From positions 1-41,410 of the forward strand of contig NZ_BIXY01000063.1 in assembly GCF_008326305.1 (NCBI RefSeq): DNA of 41,410 bases, in the 5' to 3' direction. Shown here piece after piece: positions 1 through 8,283 of the stretch. The notes under the pieces were generated by a model. The model made no database searches. It saw only the letters and a program-made list of their open reading frames with translations, and was not told the DNA's origin. This stretch comes from Dictyobacter arantiisoli. GTDB lineage: Bacteria; Chloroflexota; Ktedonobacteria; Ktedonobacterales; Ktedonobacteraceae. The first letter of the stretch is position 1. Each line of letters starts with the position of its first letter. The translations under genes and the position numbers were made by a program.

Positions 1-38
1 AATTGGTCACTGACTTCCCACGGTTTGGTTCGGGCCAT
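1..38 (-). mobile_element. IS transposase, N-terminal fragment (IS5-type)
   Basis: Read on the minus strand, positions 38 to 1 encode MARTKPWEVSDQ, a start typical of IS5-type DDE transposases. An AGGAG ribosome-binding site lies 8 bases upstream of the ATG (plus-strand positions 47-51), so this is a true gene start running off the left edge. The IS end must lie between about 39 and 115, because cmr6 coding sequence is recognisable to its right. The terminal inverted repeat cannot be placed without the other end. The family assignment rests on twelve residues and is moderate. Confidence 0.6.
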
Positions 39-88
39 CTTGGTTTCTCCTTTGCTTGGGGGATTCGTGTTCCTTTCCTTGTTCTTGA

Positions 89-949
89 TTCTATCATCTC
101 CTTCCACGTTTTCGGATAAGTTCAAAAGGGCTTACCAGAGCTTACGCAGCCCGTGAAGAAAAAGACTATTTTGTCTCGCAAAATCCAGCGGGAGAGAAAA
201 GTCCCAGTCTCAATGTTGAAACTGATCATCCAGAAATCCAGTGCATCTTTGGTTCACAGCAAAAAGCTGGCACAGTCTGTTTTTTCGATGCCATGCCAGT
301 CATCCCGGCGGGCCAGAAAACACTTCCATTACAATGCGATATTATGACGCCCCATTATCAAAAATATTATGGCTCACTGGCGAGCAACGCTATCAAGTCA
401 CCAACCAACGAAGAGAATCCGATCCCGATCCCTTTTCTAACGGTTGCAAAAACTACTTTCGCCTTTGCGCTGGCTCCCAGAGATGCCGATAATAAAAAAC
501 ACCTGGCAGATGTACAGCGCGTACGTGGATGGTTGTTACAGGCGCTCCAGAACGACGGTATTGGTGGCAAGACCAATGCAGGTTATGGATACTTTAAGGA
601 GGAGCCTATCCAGGTCGTGCCGAAAAAGCCCGCAATAGTATGGTCCCGACCCAACCTTCCTTCTTATCAGGAAGGCCAGCAGCTACCGCAAAATTGCACA
701 GTCATCCAACCAGATGTATGGGCTAAACAAAAATACCCAGGCGCAACTGCTTTTCTGAGATATGAGGAGAACTCAACGCAAACGCTATTGCTTGTCATTG
801 AAGACAGCTTCCCTGAAGCACAGGAATGGGCTCCGGGCAACCGCAAAGGATGCACCTTCCTGCGTGAAGAACGCGCTGAAGACCGCCTTATCTGGATCTG
901 TAAGCCAGCGCCAGTGAAAAACAAGAACAAAGGAAAACAGAAAAAGTAG
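89..949 (+). pseudogene. cmr6: cmr6 remnant, 5' end removed by an IS
   Basis: The frame is open from 89 (in-frame TGA at 86-88) to the stop at 949, with no ATG, GTG or TTG before the ATG at 293. Codons upstream of 293 already encode RAMP-like sequence: SSKGLTRAYAA resembles the SSLKGL-x-R-x-YA motif of Cmr6, followed by a GTVCFFDAMPV strand. Downstream are CDIMTPHYQKYYG, NPIPIPFLTV and the glycine-rich loop GIGGKTNAGYG. The same motifs occur in order in the intact Cmr6 at 32690-33769, but the sequences are clearly diverged, so this belongs to a different type III-B locus. The N-terminal half is missing, replaced by the IS at the left edge. A shorter product from 293 (218 residues) could be made but would lack half the fold. 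Confidence 0.8.
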
Positions 950-1173
950 TCGCACTAAATATCCCATCTCCGCGAGAGGCCCTGAGGCGATCATGTTGTT
1001 CTGAGCCTCTCGCACAGCCTTTTCAGGCCCAACCAACCTTTCACAGCTTGATCCGCCGAATGAAAATCTCCTTATCGGATGCATGCATCCCTGAATCGCA
1101 AGCAACCATAAGCAGCCTTTCATCTAAACCAGCCAGGTAAAGGATGATGATATGTAACCCACAGAGCATCCTC
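950..1173. other. Gene-free spacer with one inverted repeat
   Basis: No convincing gene is seen between the cmr6 remnant and the first CRISPR leader. A 9-base inverted repeat, GCGAGAGGC (972-980) with GCCTCTCGC (1005-1013), brackets 24 bases. It is not followed by a T-run, so a terminator role for the plus strand is unsupported. Confidence 0.4.
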
Positions 1174-1351
1174 GCGGGAGGTAGGTGTACCGACGCCTCT
1201 GAGCTCAGCCTCCCGCGCCGCCTGAGAAGCGCGTCGAGGGCATAGCATTGTTCAAAATGGCCTTATGAAAGACAAAATATCGCCATCAAAAAAGAGCCTC
1301 CCGCAAAAGCTACCCTTAACCCGCTTCTTATGCTATACTATAAGCACAGGA
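1174..1351 (+). promoter_or_regulatory. CRISPR leader 1 with extended -10 promoter
   Basis: First of five related leaders of about 178 bases. It starts with GCGGGAGGTAGGTGTACCG, then has GAGCTCAGCCTCCCGC, which can pair back to the opening GCGGGAGG, and a further CCTCCCGC near the 3' end. It finishes with CTTCTTATGCTATACT, an extended -10 element (TGC + TATACT at 1334-1339) without an obvious -35. The first repeat begins 13 bases after the -10, so transcription should start a few bases before it. The orientation is rightward. Confidence 0.8.
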
Positions 1352-2417
1352 GTCAGAAAGCAGGAAAGCCCGAAAGCGGGATTACAACGCGGCATTTGTG
1401 TAAATGTTGTGGCCTGGACTGTCGGTCAGAAAGCAGGAAAGCCCGAAAGCGGGATTACAACCTGGCCATCTCCGCCTTTCTCAATCCTTCTTGCGAAAGG
1501 TCAGAAAGCAGGAAAGCCCGAAAGCGGGATTACAACAGTCAGAGACTCCGGCAATGACAAAAACACCTGTGGTCAGAAAGCAGGAAAGCCCGAAAGCGGG
1601 ATTACAACAAGAGAAGAATAAACACGATCAATTTTGTGACCAAACGTCGTCAGAAAGCAGGAAAGCCCGAAAGCGGGATTACAACGTGACGCCTTTTACC
1701 CAATATTTTGCGGTAGGAAAGTCAGAAAGCAGGAAAGCCCGAAAGCGGGATTACAACTTGCGGCAAATAAACCCGTGGCAAAAGTCGCAATTTGTCAGAA
1801 AGCAGGAAAGCCCGAAAGCGGGATTACAACGAATATCGTTTTTAATTTCACCCGCAACCTCATGAGTCAGAAAGCAGGAAAGCCCGAAAGCGGGATTACA
1901 ACACTCGGCTGTCATATGCTGAGAGATTTTGGTTAATGTCAGAAAGCAGGAAAGCCCGAAAGCGGGATTACAACATTAATGATGTGATATCAGGCCCATA
2001 TGGTTGTAGGCGTCAGAAAGCAGGAAAGCCCGAAAGCGGGATTACAACTTTCCCTAGTGCAACAATTGGATGGAGGTTCTCAATGTCAGAAAGCAGGAAA
2101 GCCCGAAAGCGGGATTACAACACCCCGCAAAGGGGACAATACATTGACCAGTCTTCCGTCAGAAAGCAGGAAAGCCCGAAAGCGGGATTACAACACCCCG
2201 CAAAGGGGACAATACATTGACCAGTCTTCCGTCAGAAAGCAGGAAAGCCCGAAAGCGGGATTACAACAAGCTGAAGTAGCCATAACAGATGTCCTTTCTT
2301 TTTCGTCAGAAAGCAGGAAAGCCCGAAAGCGGGATTACAACTTCGGCGGCCTGGTCGTTGAACCAATCGTCGCCAAGCTAGTCAGAAAGCAAGAAAGCCC
2401 GAAAGGAGGATTATAAT
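1352..2417 (+). CRISPR. CRISPR array 1, 15 repeats (type I-D repeat, variant D)
   Basis: Fifteen 37-base repeats and 14 spacers of about 34-39 bases. The repeat begins GTCAGAAAGCAGGAAAG, contains a short hairpin CCCG-AAAG-CGGG, and ends GGGATTACAAC. The last repeat (2381-2417) is degenerate: it has AAGAAAG for AGGAAAG, the hairpin arm is changed to AAAGGAGG, and it ends ATTATAAT, which marks the leader-distal end. Spacers 2122-2157 and 2195-2230 are identical. The array lies upstream of the I-D operon, and the crRNA 5' tag would be ATTACAAC if Cas6 cuts below the hairpin as usual. Peptide-like open frames across this region are repeat artefacts. Confidence 0.97.
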
Positions 2418-2430
2418 GTTTACCTACATG

Positions 2431-2448
2431 TTGGTTACCGGTAACCAA
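2431..2448. repeat. 18-base perfect palindrome between arrays 1 and 2
   Basis: TTGGTTACCGGTAACCAA is fully self-complementary and is followed by AAAA. It lies 14 bases after the last repeat of array 1 and 42 bases before leader 2. It could be a regulator-binding site or a weak loop-less stem that ends array 1 transcripts. No second copy was noticed in the window. Confidence 0.5.
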
Positions 2449-2490
2449 AAAAGAAGTCAGAGAATGACAATCATCACCTCACGGTATGCT

Positions 2491-2668
2491 GCGGGAGGTA
2501 GGTGTACCGACGCCTCTGAGCTCAGCCTCCCGCGCCGCCTGGGAAGCGCGTCGAGGGCATATGGTCGCTCAAAATGGCCTTATGAAAGACAAAATAATGC
2601 CATCAAAAAAGAGCCTCCCGCAAAAGCTACCCTTAACCCGCTTCTTATGCTATACTATAAGCACAGGA
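2491..2668 (+). promoter_or_regulatory. CRISPR leader 2 with extended -10 promoter
   Basis: Near-identical to leader 1, with a few substitutions and changes mainly in the middle around GGGCATATGGTCGCTC. It has the same GCGGGAGG and two CCTCCCGC elements, and the extended -10 TATGC-TATACT (TATACT at 2651-2656) 12 bases before the first repeat of array 2. The close match to leader 1 and identical repeat variant point to a recent duplication of a leader-array unit. Confidence 0.8.
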
Positions 2669-3642
2669 GTCAGAAAGCAGGAAAGCCCGAAAGCGGGATT
2701 ACAACTATTATGTCTCAATTTAAACAGCCCGCTGGATCAGTCAGAAAGCAGGAAAGCCCGAAAGCGGGATTACAACAGTGTGCTGTTTCACGCTCATGAC
2801 CAACTCTTCCTCGTCAGAAAGCAGGAAAGCCCGAAAGCGGGATTACAACATGAAGAATGAAACCGAAGAATGAATATACAATTAGTCAGAAAGCAGGAAA
2901 GCCCGAAAGCGGGATTACAACAACCTGCTTTTAATAGCATATCATGCATGTTATCAGGATCAGAAAGCAGGAAAGCCCGAAAGCGGGATTACAACCCCAG
3001 AAATTATTCCAGGCAAACCATACCGTAGCGTCAGAAAGCAGGAAAGCCCGAAAGCGGGATTACAACAATACGCTTTGTCTTTGTGACGGAAGCGCTTATT
3101 TGTCAGAAAGCAGGAAAGCCCGAAAGCGGGATTACAACACGGAGGGGGTGGACGAATGGCTCCAATAACACCTGCGTCAGAAAGCAGGAAAGCCCGAAAG
3201 CGGGATTACAACTCTATTTTTCCTTTATAGAGATGATAAAAAATTTAGGTCAGAAAGCAGGAAAGCCCGAAAGCGGGATTACAACCGGCAACGGTTCCGA
3301 TGCCGGGCACATACGTCCCGTCAGAAAGCAGGAAAGCCCGAAAGCGGGATTACAACCGGCAACGGTTCCGATGCCGGGCACATACGTCCCGTCAGAAAGC
3401 AGGAAAGCCCGAAAGCGGGATTACAACGCTCAATCCGTTGATAACGTACATTTGTGCTACTCCGTCAGAAAGCAGGAAAGCCCGAAAGCGGGATTAAAAC
3501 GGCATGACACAGGCCACACCCAGCACCGATCATCGTCAGAAAGCAGGAAAGCCCGAAAGCGGGATTAAAACGGCATGACACAGGCCACACCCAGCACCGA
3601 TCATCGTCAGAAAGCAGGAAAGCCCGAAAGCGGGATTATTAT
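2669..3642 (+). CRISPR. CRISPR array 2, 14 repeats (variant D)
   Basis: Fourteen 37-base repeats and 13 spacers with the same repeat variant as array 1. The repeat at 2959 begins ATCAG instead of GTCAG. Repeats at 3464 and 3535 end ATTAAAAC instead of ATTACAAC. The final repeat (3606-3642) ends ATTATTAT and runs into the promoter of the WYL gene. Two spacers are duplicated in tandem: 3286-3319 equals 3357-3390, and 3501-3534 equals 3572-3605. The second duplication carries the ATTAAAAC repeat variant with it, showing copying of a whole repeat-spacer unit. Confidence 0.97.
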
Positions 3643-3650
3643 GTTATAAT
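3642..3650 (+). promoter_or_regulatory. Extended -10 promoter of the WYL gene, abutting the last repeat
   Basis: TGT-TATAAT at 3642-3650 is an extended -10 element that starts at the final base of the last, degenerate repeat of array 2. It has the same TGN-TATAAT form as the leader promoters. No good -35 is visible 17 bases upstream, where the repeat hairpin lies. The WYL start codon is 39 bases downstream. Confidence 0.55.
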
Positions 3651-3688
3651 GGCATTTGTTGGATGAGGATTTTAGGGGGAGTGTAGCT

Positions 3689-4807
3689 ATGGCTGTTGAT
3701 GACTATTCCGGGCGTGAGTCTTTTCCTACTCATGGCAATGTTGAGCGTATCTTTCGTCTTTTGCAATTTCTTTTGGCGAATGAGTGTACACGGTACGATG
3801 TCTTTGATCATCTTGCTTCTTACTACAAAACAAATTCTCCGGCCTCACAACAATCCTCATCCTCCTCTCGCAGTGCAGATAAGCTGTTCGAGCGCGATCT
3901 TCATTTTTTGAAGGAGCAGGGATTTGAAATTCAGAAGGTGCGCAAGCGAAATCAGCCTGTTCGTTATCATATTGAAAGAGGTTCTGGGCCAGGAACGACC
4001 TTTCTTTTCACGGAGCAGGAAGTAGATAGTCTGGCCCTGCTGTATAATATGTTTGCCGATCCTGCACGCTTTTCTAAGGACGATCCTTCTCTTCCGCCTC
4101 TTCCGTTTCCATCCGCCTCACAAGAACATCCCTTTACACAGGATATTCTGACGCTCATTGAAAAGTTTGTCTCGACACTACCTCCCGAACAGCGTCAGCA
4201 TTTTGAACGTTGGGTACAGAAGCCGTATCTGTACTTTCATCTCTCTACAGTGGTTGATTATCTTCCTCATCGCGTCACCATCGACAGCATTATTCAAGCA
4301 ATTTCGCATCGCCAACAAATCGCGTTTGATTATATGCCAGCCCAGGGCCAGCAGGATGTGGTGCCACATGCACAGATTGATCCTTATTACATCATCTATA
4401 TGGAGGGTCATTTTTATCTTATTGCTTACAACCATAAAGTGAGTTCGTTTCTCGAATATCGGATTGATCGCATTGAAGGAAAGACGCTCAAAGAGCAGCC
4501 GACTATGATTGATAGTCAGCGTCGCCGCCATCCACTGGAATTCCGTTTCTGGCTGGATGCCAGTCTTTCTAAACAAGGCTTGAGCCAACGTTGGTTAACA
4601 CAAACGATTGAGGAAGAACAGACCTATCAAGATCCACGCGGGCAGGAGCGCAAGCGGGTCTTAGTGCATGCCACTGCTTATAGCGAGTGGCGTGTTCTTC
4701 AGCAAATCCTCAAATATGGCGAAAAAGCAGAAATCATAGATCCCCCTCACTTACGCGCTCGTATGAAACGTGTGATACAGCAAATGTCTTCTCTCTATGC
4801 CGAGTAA
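3689..4807 (+). CDS. WYL-domain transcriptional regulator of the I-D locus
   Basis: A 372-residue protein. The N-terminal part (about 15-100) looks like a winged helix-turn-helix domain: IFRLLQFLLANECTRYDVFDH resembles a DeoR/HTH_11-type motif but contains 21 residues in total with some loop. A WYL domain follows at about 195-265, with HFYLIAY matching the W-Y-L strand (F replaces W) and EYRIDRIEG as its exit strand. A C-terminal extension with VLQQILKYGEKAEI is typical of the family. The ATG at 3689 is preferred over an in-frame ATG at 3656 because GGGGGAG lies just upstream of it. In Synechocystis a WYL protein (Sll7009) represses a I-D locus, so a similar role here is likely. The WYL pocket may bind a nucleic-acid or nucleotide ligand. 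It stands 262 bases upstream of cas10d, so a separate operon promoter may exist in that gap. Confidence 0.85.
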   Translation: MAVDDYSGRESFPTHGNVERIFRLLQFLLANECTRYDVFDHLASYYKTNSPASQQSSSSSRSADKLFERDLHFLKEQGFEIQKVRKRNQPVRYHIERGSGPGTTFLFTEQEVDSLALLYNMFADPARFSKDDPSLPPLPFPSASQEHPFTQDILTLIEKFVSTLPPEQRQHFERWVQKPYLYFHLSTVVDYLPHRVTIDSIIQAISHRQQIAFDYMPAQGQQDVVPHAQIDPYYIIYMEGHFYLIAYNHKVSSFLEYRIDRIEGKTLKEQPTMIDSQRRRHPLEFRFWLDASLSKQGLSQRWLTQTIEEEQTYQDPRGQERKRVLVHATAYSEWRVLQQILKYGEKAEIIDPPHLRARMKRVIQQMSSLYAE

Positions 4808-5069
4808 AGGACATCTAACCCTCCTCTTCTTTCTGGATTTTTCAATTACCATGTCTACTCCATGTAAACAACGAGTTTTTGATAACCCGGAAAATTCGTC
4901 TGATGTTTTGCTTGAAACGACACCACATGTCGCATGCCTGGTATATACTGGTTTTAGATGAAGTTGAGGTTGGACGTTTTCTATCATGGAGGAGTATGGA
5001 TGCATAGCTTTTTGGGTGGTTGGTTCTACTGGATAAATATATCAGTACAGAAGAGGTTGGTGGTTCATT

Positions 5070-7718
5070 ATGGATGATGTGTCCATTTTCGGTTTTACGT
5101 ATGAGAGTGATGATGCTTCCCGGGTGCTTGGCTTGTATATGCAGCATATTGCCAGTAAAAAATTGTGTGCCTATAAGAGCTTTATTCATACCGGCGGAAA
5201 GATGGGGGAGAGCCTCTGGAGCCATGTGATTAATTTAGTCACCATTGTTGAGAAATTACGGCGCCTGTTTGAACTCACGGAACGAGAAATGTCGTGTCTC
5301 TGTCTGGCTATCACGCTGCATGATATTAATAAACTGTCCGCTTATGGTAAGCAGTCCAATGGGCGTGCGGTAAGCTATGCCAATGCTGCTGTACTGGAAC
5401 ATGTGCGCTCAGAACTACTTGCTCTTCAGGTCGAGCCTTTCTTTCCTGAGTGGGAGCAGTATCTTTTTGACATCAAATACCTGATGGATGCACACCAGGA
5501 GCAGTCGCCGCAGCAATCTCAACACGATGATGCGTTTCTTGATCGCTGCTTGCTTGATCATGATCGCCTGGAAGGGCCTTTGCGCTATCTGATGAAGGTG
5601 GCGGATGTTTCAGATAATGCCCATTCTGGTGATCACCTGCTGACCCATGAGAAGCATATCCGCGATAAGTTCGCTTTCCATTTGAATGCGGGATTGTATG
5701 CCAGCGGTCATCCTGATCACTATCGTTTTATTGGCTATCGTCTCGCTGAACTGCGTGGTCTGCTGACCAATTGTATTCATAACCAGATGGTTGCCTACCT
5801 GCAAGAGCTGTATGGCAAAGATGTTTGTATTGATGTGCTCTATTATCCTGAAGGAGTTGATCTCCTTTTACCCATTACCTTTCCTTTTACTTGGACGGCG
5901 GAGCATCGGGCGGTACTGGCTCAACGTGTGGAGCAGAAAATCGCTAGCATGCAGTTGAAGCAAATTTCACAATTTGTCAAAGCGCGGCCTCATGGGATCA
6001 GCGTGGATACGGCAGCGTTAGAGAGTGGTGCTTCACTGGAAAAGATTTTCTCGCTCATGTATGGCATTGCTGAGGGCAAGATCTATCGCCTGGAATGGCG
6101 AGAACAGCGTGAGGCCCTGGTGCGCAGTGATCTTGAGCTTGCTTTGACCCGTCCAGATCTTTCACCTTTCCTGCAAGAGCGTATTACGGATGCTTTGAGG
6201 AAGCCGCATATTCTCTCTCTGGAAGATGACGTGTTGAAGCGAGGCGAGTTTTTACTGGCATACCGCAATTTCCTGAAAGATCATCAGAGCGCGCAACTGA
6301 GAGCCATAAAGCAGGATGCGTGGGATCGCGCACTGCGACTGTTCGCTGTCCCGGTGGAGTTGGACCCATTGTATGTGGTGATTGATCCCTATCGGCGTGC
6401 GTATTTTCTCGCCGATGATTTGCCACAGATGTCACTGGATGAGATGGAAACAGAAATGCTCGCGGATTTGCACGCGCTTGAGGAGCAATTTCAGGATGTG
6501 ATGACCGTTCGCCAGGGGAAGAAAGCACAGCAAAAGCAGCCTCATGCTGCTCAATCACTTTCTACCAAAGGCGAGGAGAGCGTGTTCACATCGTCCTCTC
6601 TGCGTGACTATCTGGAGCGCAATCTTCGTATCTGGGATAGTGATCCTGATGCGGTGCGCGCAGTTCCGCTTCAGGTAAACAGTTTTCGTGATAATTTACG
6701 GCGCTATGTGGATGCGAAAAGACCGGATGCTCAGTGTTGCTACTGCGGAAGCTCTCTGCGAGCGGAAGAGTGGATGGCTATGCAGGTTCCAGCGAATATC
6801 GGGGTACAAAGTTTTTCTAATCGTTTGGAAGGTGGCAGTTCGCGGGAGCCCAAACGGAATGTCTGTGCGGTGTGTCGGATGCAATTTCTCCTGGAGAAAC
6901 TCTCCTGGCAATCACATAAGGATAAGCATGGCAAAGAATACCTTACTTTCTATCTCCATCTTTTTCCCTATGCCCACTTTACGCAACCATTACTGCTTTC
7001 CTGGTGGCAAAGCGTTCAACATCTCAAACAAGGCAATGAAACTGCTTTATTGATAAATTCACGCGACTACTTATTGCAATGGTATGACCATAAGGCGTAT
7101 TTCGCAGCATGGCAACAGAGTTATCAGCAGTTTCAGGAAGAGATTAAGGTCCTGCCACGGAGCGTAGAAGGCCTGGGTACGCCTCTCTATTCAGAATTGT
7201 TGAGCAATACGCCTGTTTTGCCGCTGACCGTGAAAGAAACTCACTATGGGCGTGGTTTTTTGTCCGCCCTCGCAAAAACGGCGGTACTGACACGGTGGTT
7301 TGGCTGCCGCATCATCCTGTCACGTTTGCCGACACCGTTGCTCAATTTAGCTGATCAATATCATGGTCAGGAGCCGGTGGCGCTGCTGGCAGAGACAATC
7401 CCGCAATCGATGAGTTGGCTACTCCCGAGCAATGCGTTAACACAGCATGAGGTGCATCGTTTGTGTGAGCGGTTGGCTGCGCTCCATGCTCTGGCTCGGC
7501 TCCTCGCGACCGATGATCAGCAGTTTGATGTTATCATCTCTACCTTCGTTGCGGCGGCGTCTCGTGATCCACTCTCAGCCTACCATGAAGTCGATAGGAT
7601 GATCGAACAGAAAGTAGCACAACGCCGAGGAGGGAAGCCTGAATATCAGGCGATCCAGTTGGCCCGTCTGATCGAACCTGTTTTAGAGAGCTTGCATCCA
7701 GGAGAAGAAATAGCATGA
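5070..7718 (+). CDS. cas10d: Cas10d (Csc3), large subunit of the type I-D effector
   Basis: An 882-residue protein. The N-terminal HD nuclease domain is intact: H52 in SLWSHVIN, H84-D85 in TLHDINKLS, H142 in DAHQE and D169 in KVADVSD. A zinc finger follows with CCYC near residue 555 and CAVC near 600. No GGDD-type catalytic palm motif is visible, as expected for Cas10d, which does not make cyclic oligoadenylate. In type I-D systems Cas10d cleaves DNA with its HD domain while Cas3d acts as helicase. The C-terminus ends (ARLIEPVLESLHPGEE) before the small-subunit-like region that other Cas10d proteins carry; that region seems to be the next gene. The start has a weak ribosome-binding site (GAGG about 15 bases upstream). 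The 4807-5070 gap holds no other gene. Confidence 0.9.
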   Translation: MDDVSIFGFTYESDDASRVLGLYMQHIASKKLCAYKSFIHTGGKMGESLWSHVINLVTIVEKLRRLFELTEREMSCLCLAITLHDINKLSAYGKQSNGRAVSYANAAVLEHVRSELLALQVEPFFPEWEQYLFDIKYLMDAHQEQSPQQSQHDDAFLDRCLLDHDRLEGPLRYLMKVADVSDNAHSGDHLLTHEKHIRDKFAFHLNAGLYASGHPDHYRFIGYRLAELRGLLTNCIHNQMVAYLQELYGKDVCIDVLYYPEGVDLLLPITFPFTWTAEHRAVLAQRVEQKIASMQLKQISQFVKARPHGISVDTAALESGASLEKIFSLMYGIAEGKIYRLEWREQREALVRSDLELALTRPDLSPFLQERITDALRKPHILSLEDDVLKRGEFLLAYRNFLKDHQSAQLRAIKQDAWDRALRLFAVPVELDPLYVVIDPYRRAYFLADDLPQMSLDEMETEMLADLHALEEQFQDVMTVRQGKKAQQKQPHAAQSLSTKGEESVFTSSSLRDYLERNLRIWDSDPDAVRAVPLQVNSFRDNLRRYVDAKRPDAQCCYCGSSLRAEEWMAMQVPANIGVQSFSNRLEGGSSREPKRNVCAVCRMQFLLEKLSWQSHKDKHGKEYLTFYLHLFPYAHFTQPLLLSWWQSVQHLKQGNETALLINSRDYLLQWYDHKAYFAAWQQSYQQFQEEIKVLPRSVEGLGTPLYSELLSNTPVLPLTVKETHYGRGFLSALAKTAVLTRWFGCRIILSRLPTPLLNLADQYHGQEPVALLAETIPQSMSWLLPSNALTQHEVHRLCERLAALHALARLLATDDQQFDVIISTFVAAASRDPLSAYHEVDRMIEQKVAQRRGGKPEYQAIQLARLIEPVLESLHPGEEIA

Positions 7719-8179
7719 GAGAGTTAAAAAATTTGGCGACATACGCCGCACAGCATCGTATTCGTGGTCGGTCGTATAAGCGGAACTCATTGCTCAAGCC
7801 GTTGAACATTATTCTCGATGAATTGGATCGTTGCCCGGATACACGGGATGAGAACGAGATCGAGTTTGTAAAGACGAGCAGTAAAGGTTTGATTACCGAT
7901 CATGTCAAGCGCATTGCTCGTGGTGTCCATACTGAGGATATCTATCAGTATGTCGATGCCTTTTTTGATGAGGTTCTTGAACAAGCTCATGCTGGGAATG
8001 CAAATTTCTTGTTACAGCGTGAACGCTCTATCCGCAGCGCGTATGTCGTCTATATGCGCCAGGCTCTGGCTGAGATTTTTGTTGCCAGAGGCCAGGCGAA
8101 GGATGCCGATGAAGCCCAACAAGCATTGGATCGTCCCGAAGCGGATGCTGCGGATGGCGTAGAGGATGAAAGCGCCTAG
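7715..8179 (+). CDS. Probable stand-alone Cas11d small subunit
   Basis: A 154-residue, mainly helical, charged protein with no recognised catalytic motif. Its ATG overlaps the cas10d stop (ATGA at 7715-7718) and has its own AGGAGAAG ribosome-binding site at about 7700, so it is a real, translationally coupled gene. In characterised type I-D systems the small subunit Cas11d is translated from an internal start inside the 3' end of cas10d. This protein sits exactly at that point, has a matching size, and LLQRERSIRSAYVVYMRQAL resembles a helix of that C-terminal region. I infer a Cas11d encoded separately from a shortened Cas10d. An unrelated accessory protein cannot be excluded. The acidic tail (ADAADGVEDESA) is low complexity. 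Confidence 0.6.
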   Translation: MRELKNLATYAAQHRIRGRSYKRNSLLKPLNIILDELDRCPDTRDENEIEFVKTSSKGLITDHVKRIARGVHTEDIYQYVDAFFDEVLEQAHAGNANFLLQRERSIRSAYVVYMRQALAEIFVARGQAKDADEAQQALDRPEADAADGVEDESA

Positions 8180-8283
8180 ATCTTTTTTCTGCCTGCCCTG
8201 ATTGCATGCATGGGTATGCACTCCATCATGGGCATGTGTTTGATGATTGAATTGTGAAAAGAAAAGAAAAGAAGGAATGACCT

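Noticed and set aside
785-1123. Minus-strand open frame of 112 codons overlapping the cmr6 remnant
   Set aside because: It is antisense to recognisable Cmr6 codons, has no clear start signal and resembles no family.
2416-2799. Open frame with a GGAGG-like sequence and ATG at the end of array 1
   Set aside because: The apparent signal is the degenerate last repeat, and the frame runs through leader 2 and repeats of array 2.
1265-3568. Long open frames rich in repeated peptides (ESRKARKRDYN, RKQESPKAGLQ) across arrays 1 and 2; similar frames across arrays 3 and 4
   Set aside because: They are translations of the 37-base CRISPR repeats in different frames, without ribosome-binding sites or family resemblance.
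5070-7718. Possible cyclase activity of Cas10d
   Set aside because: No GGDD-type motif is visible; the I-D large subunit is not known to make cyclic oligoadenylate. Signalling is assigned to Cmr2 only.
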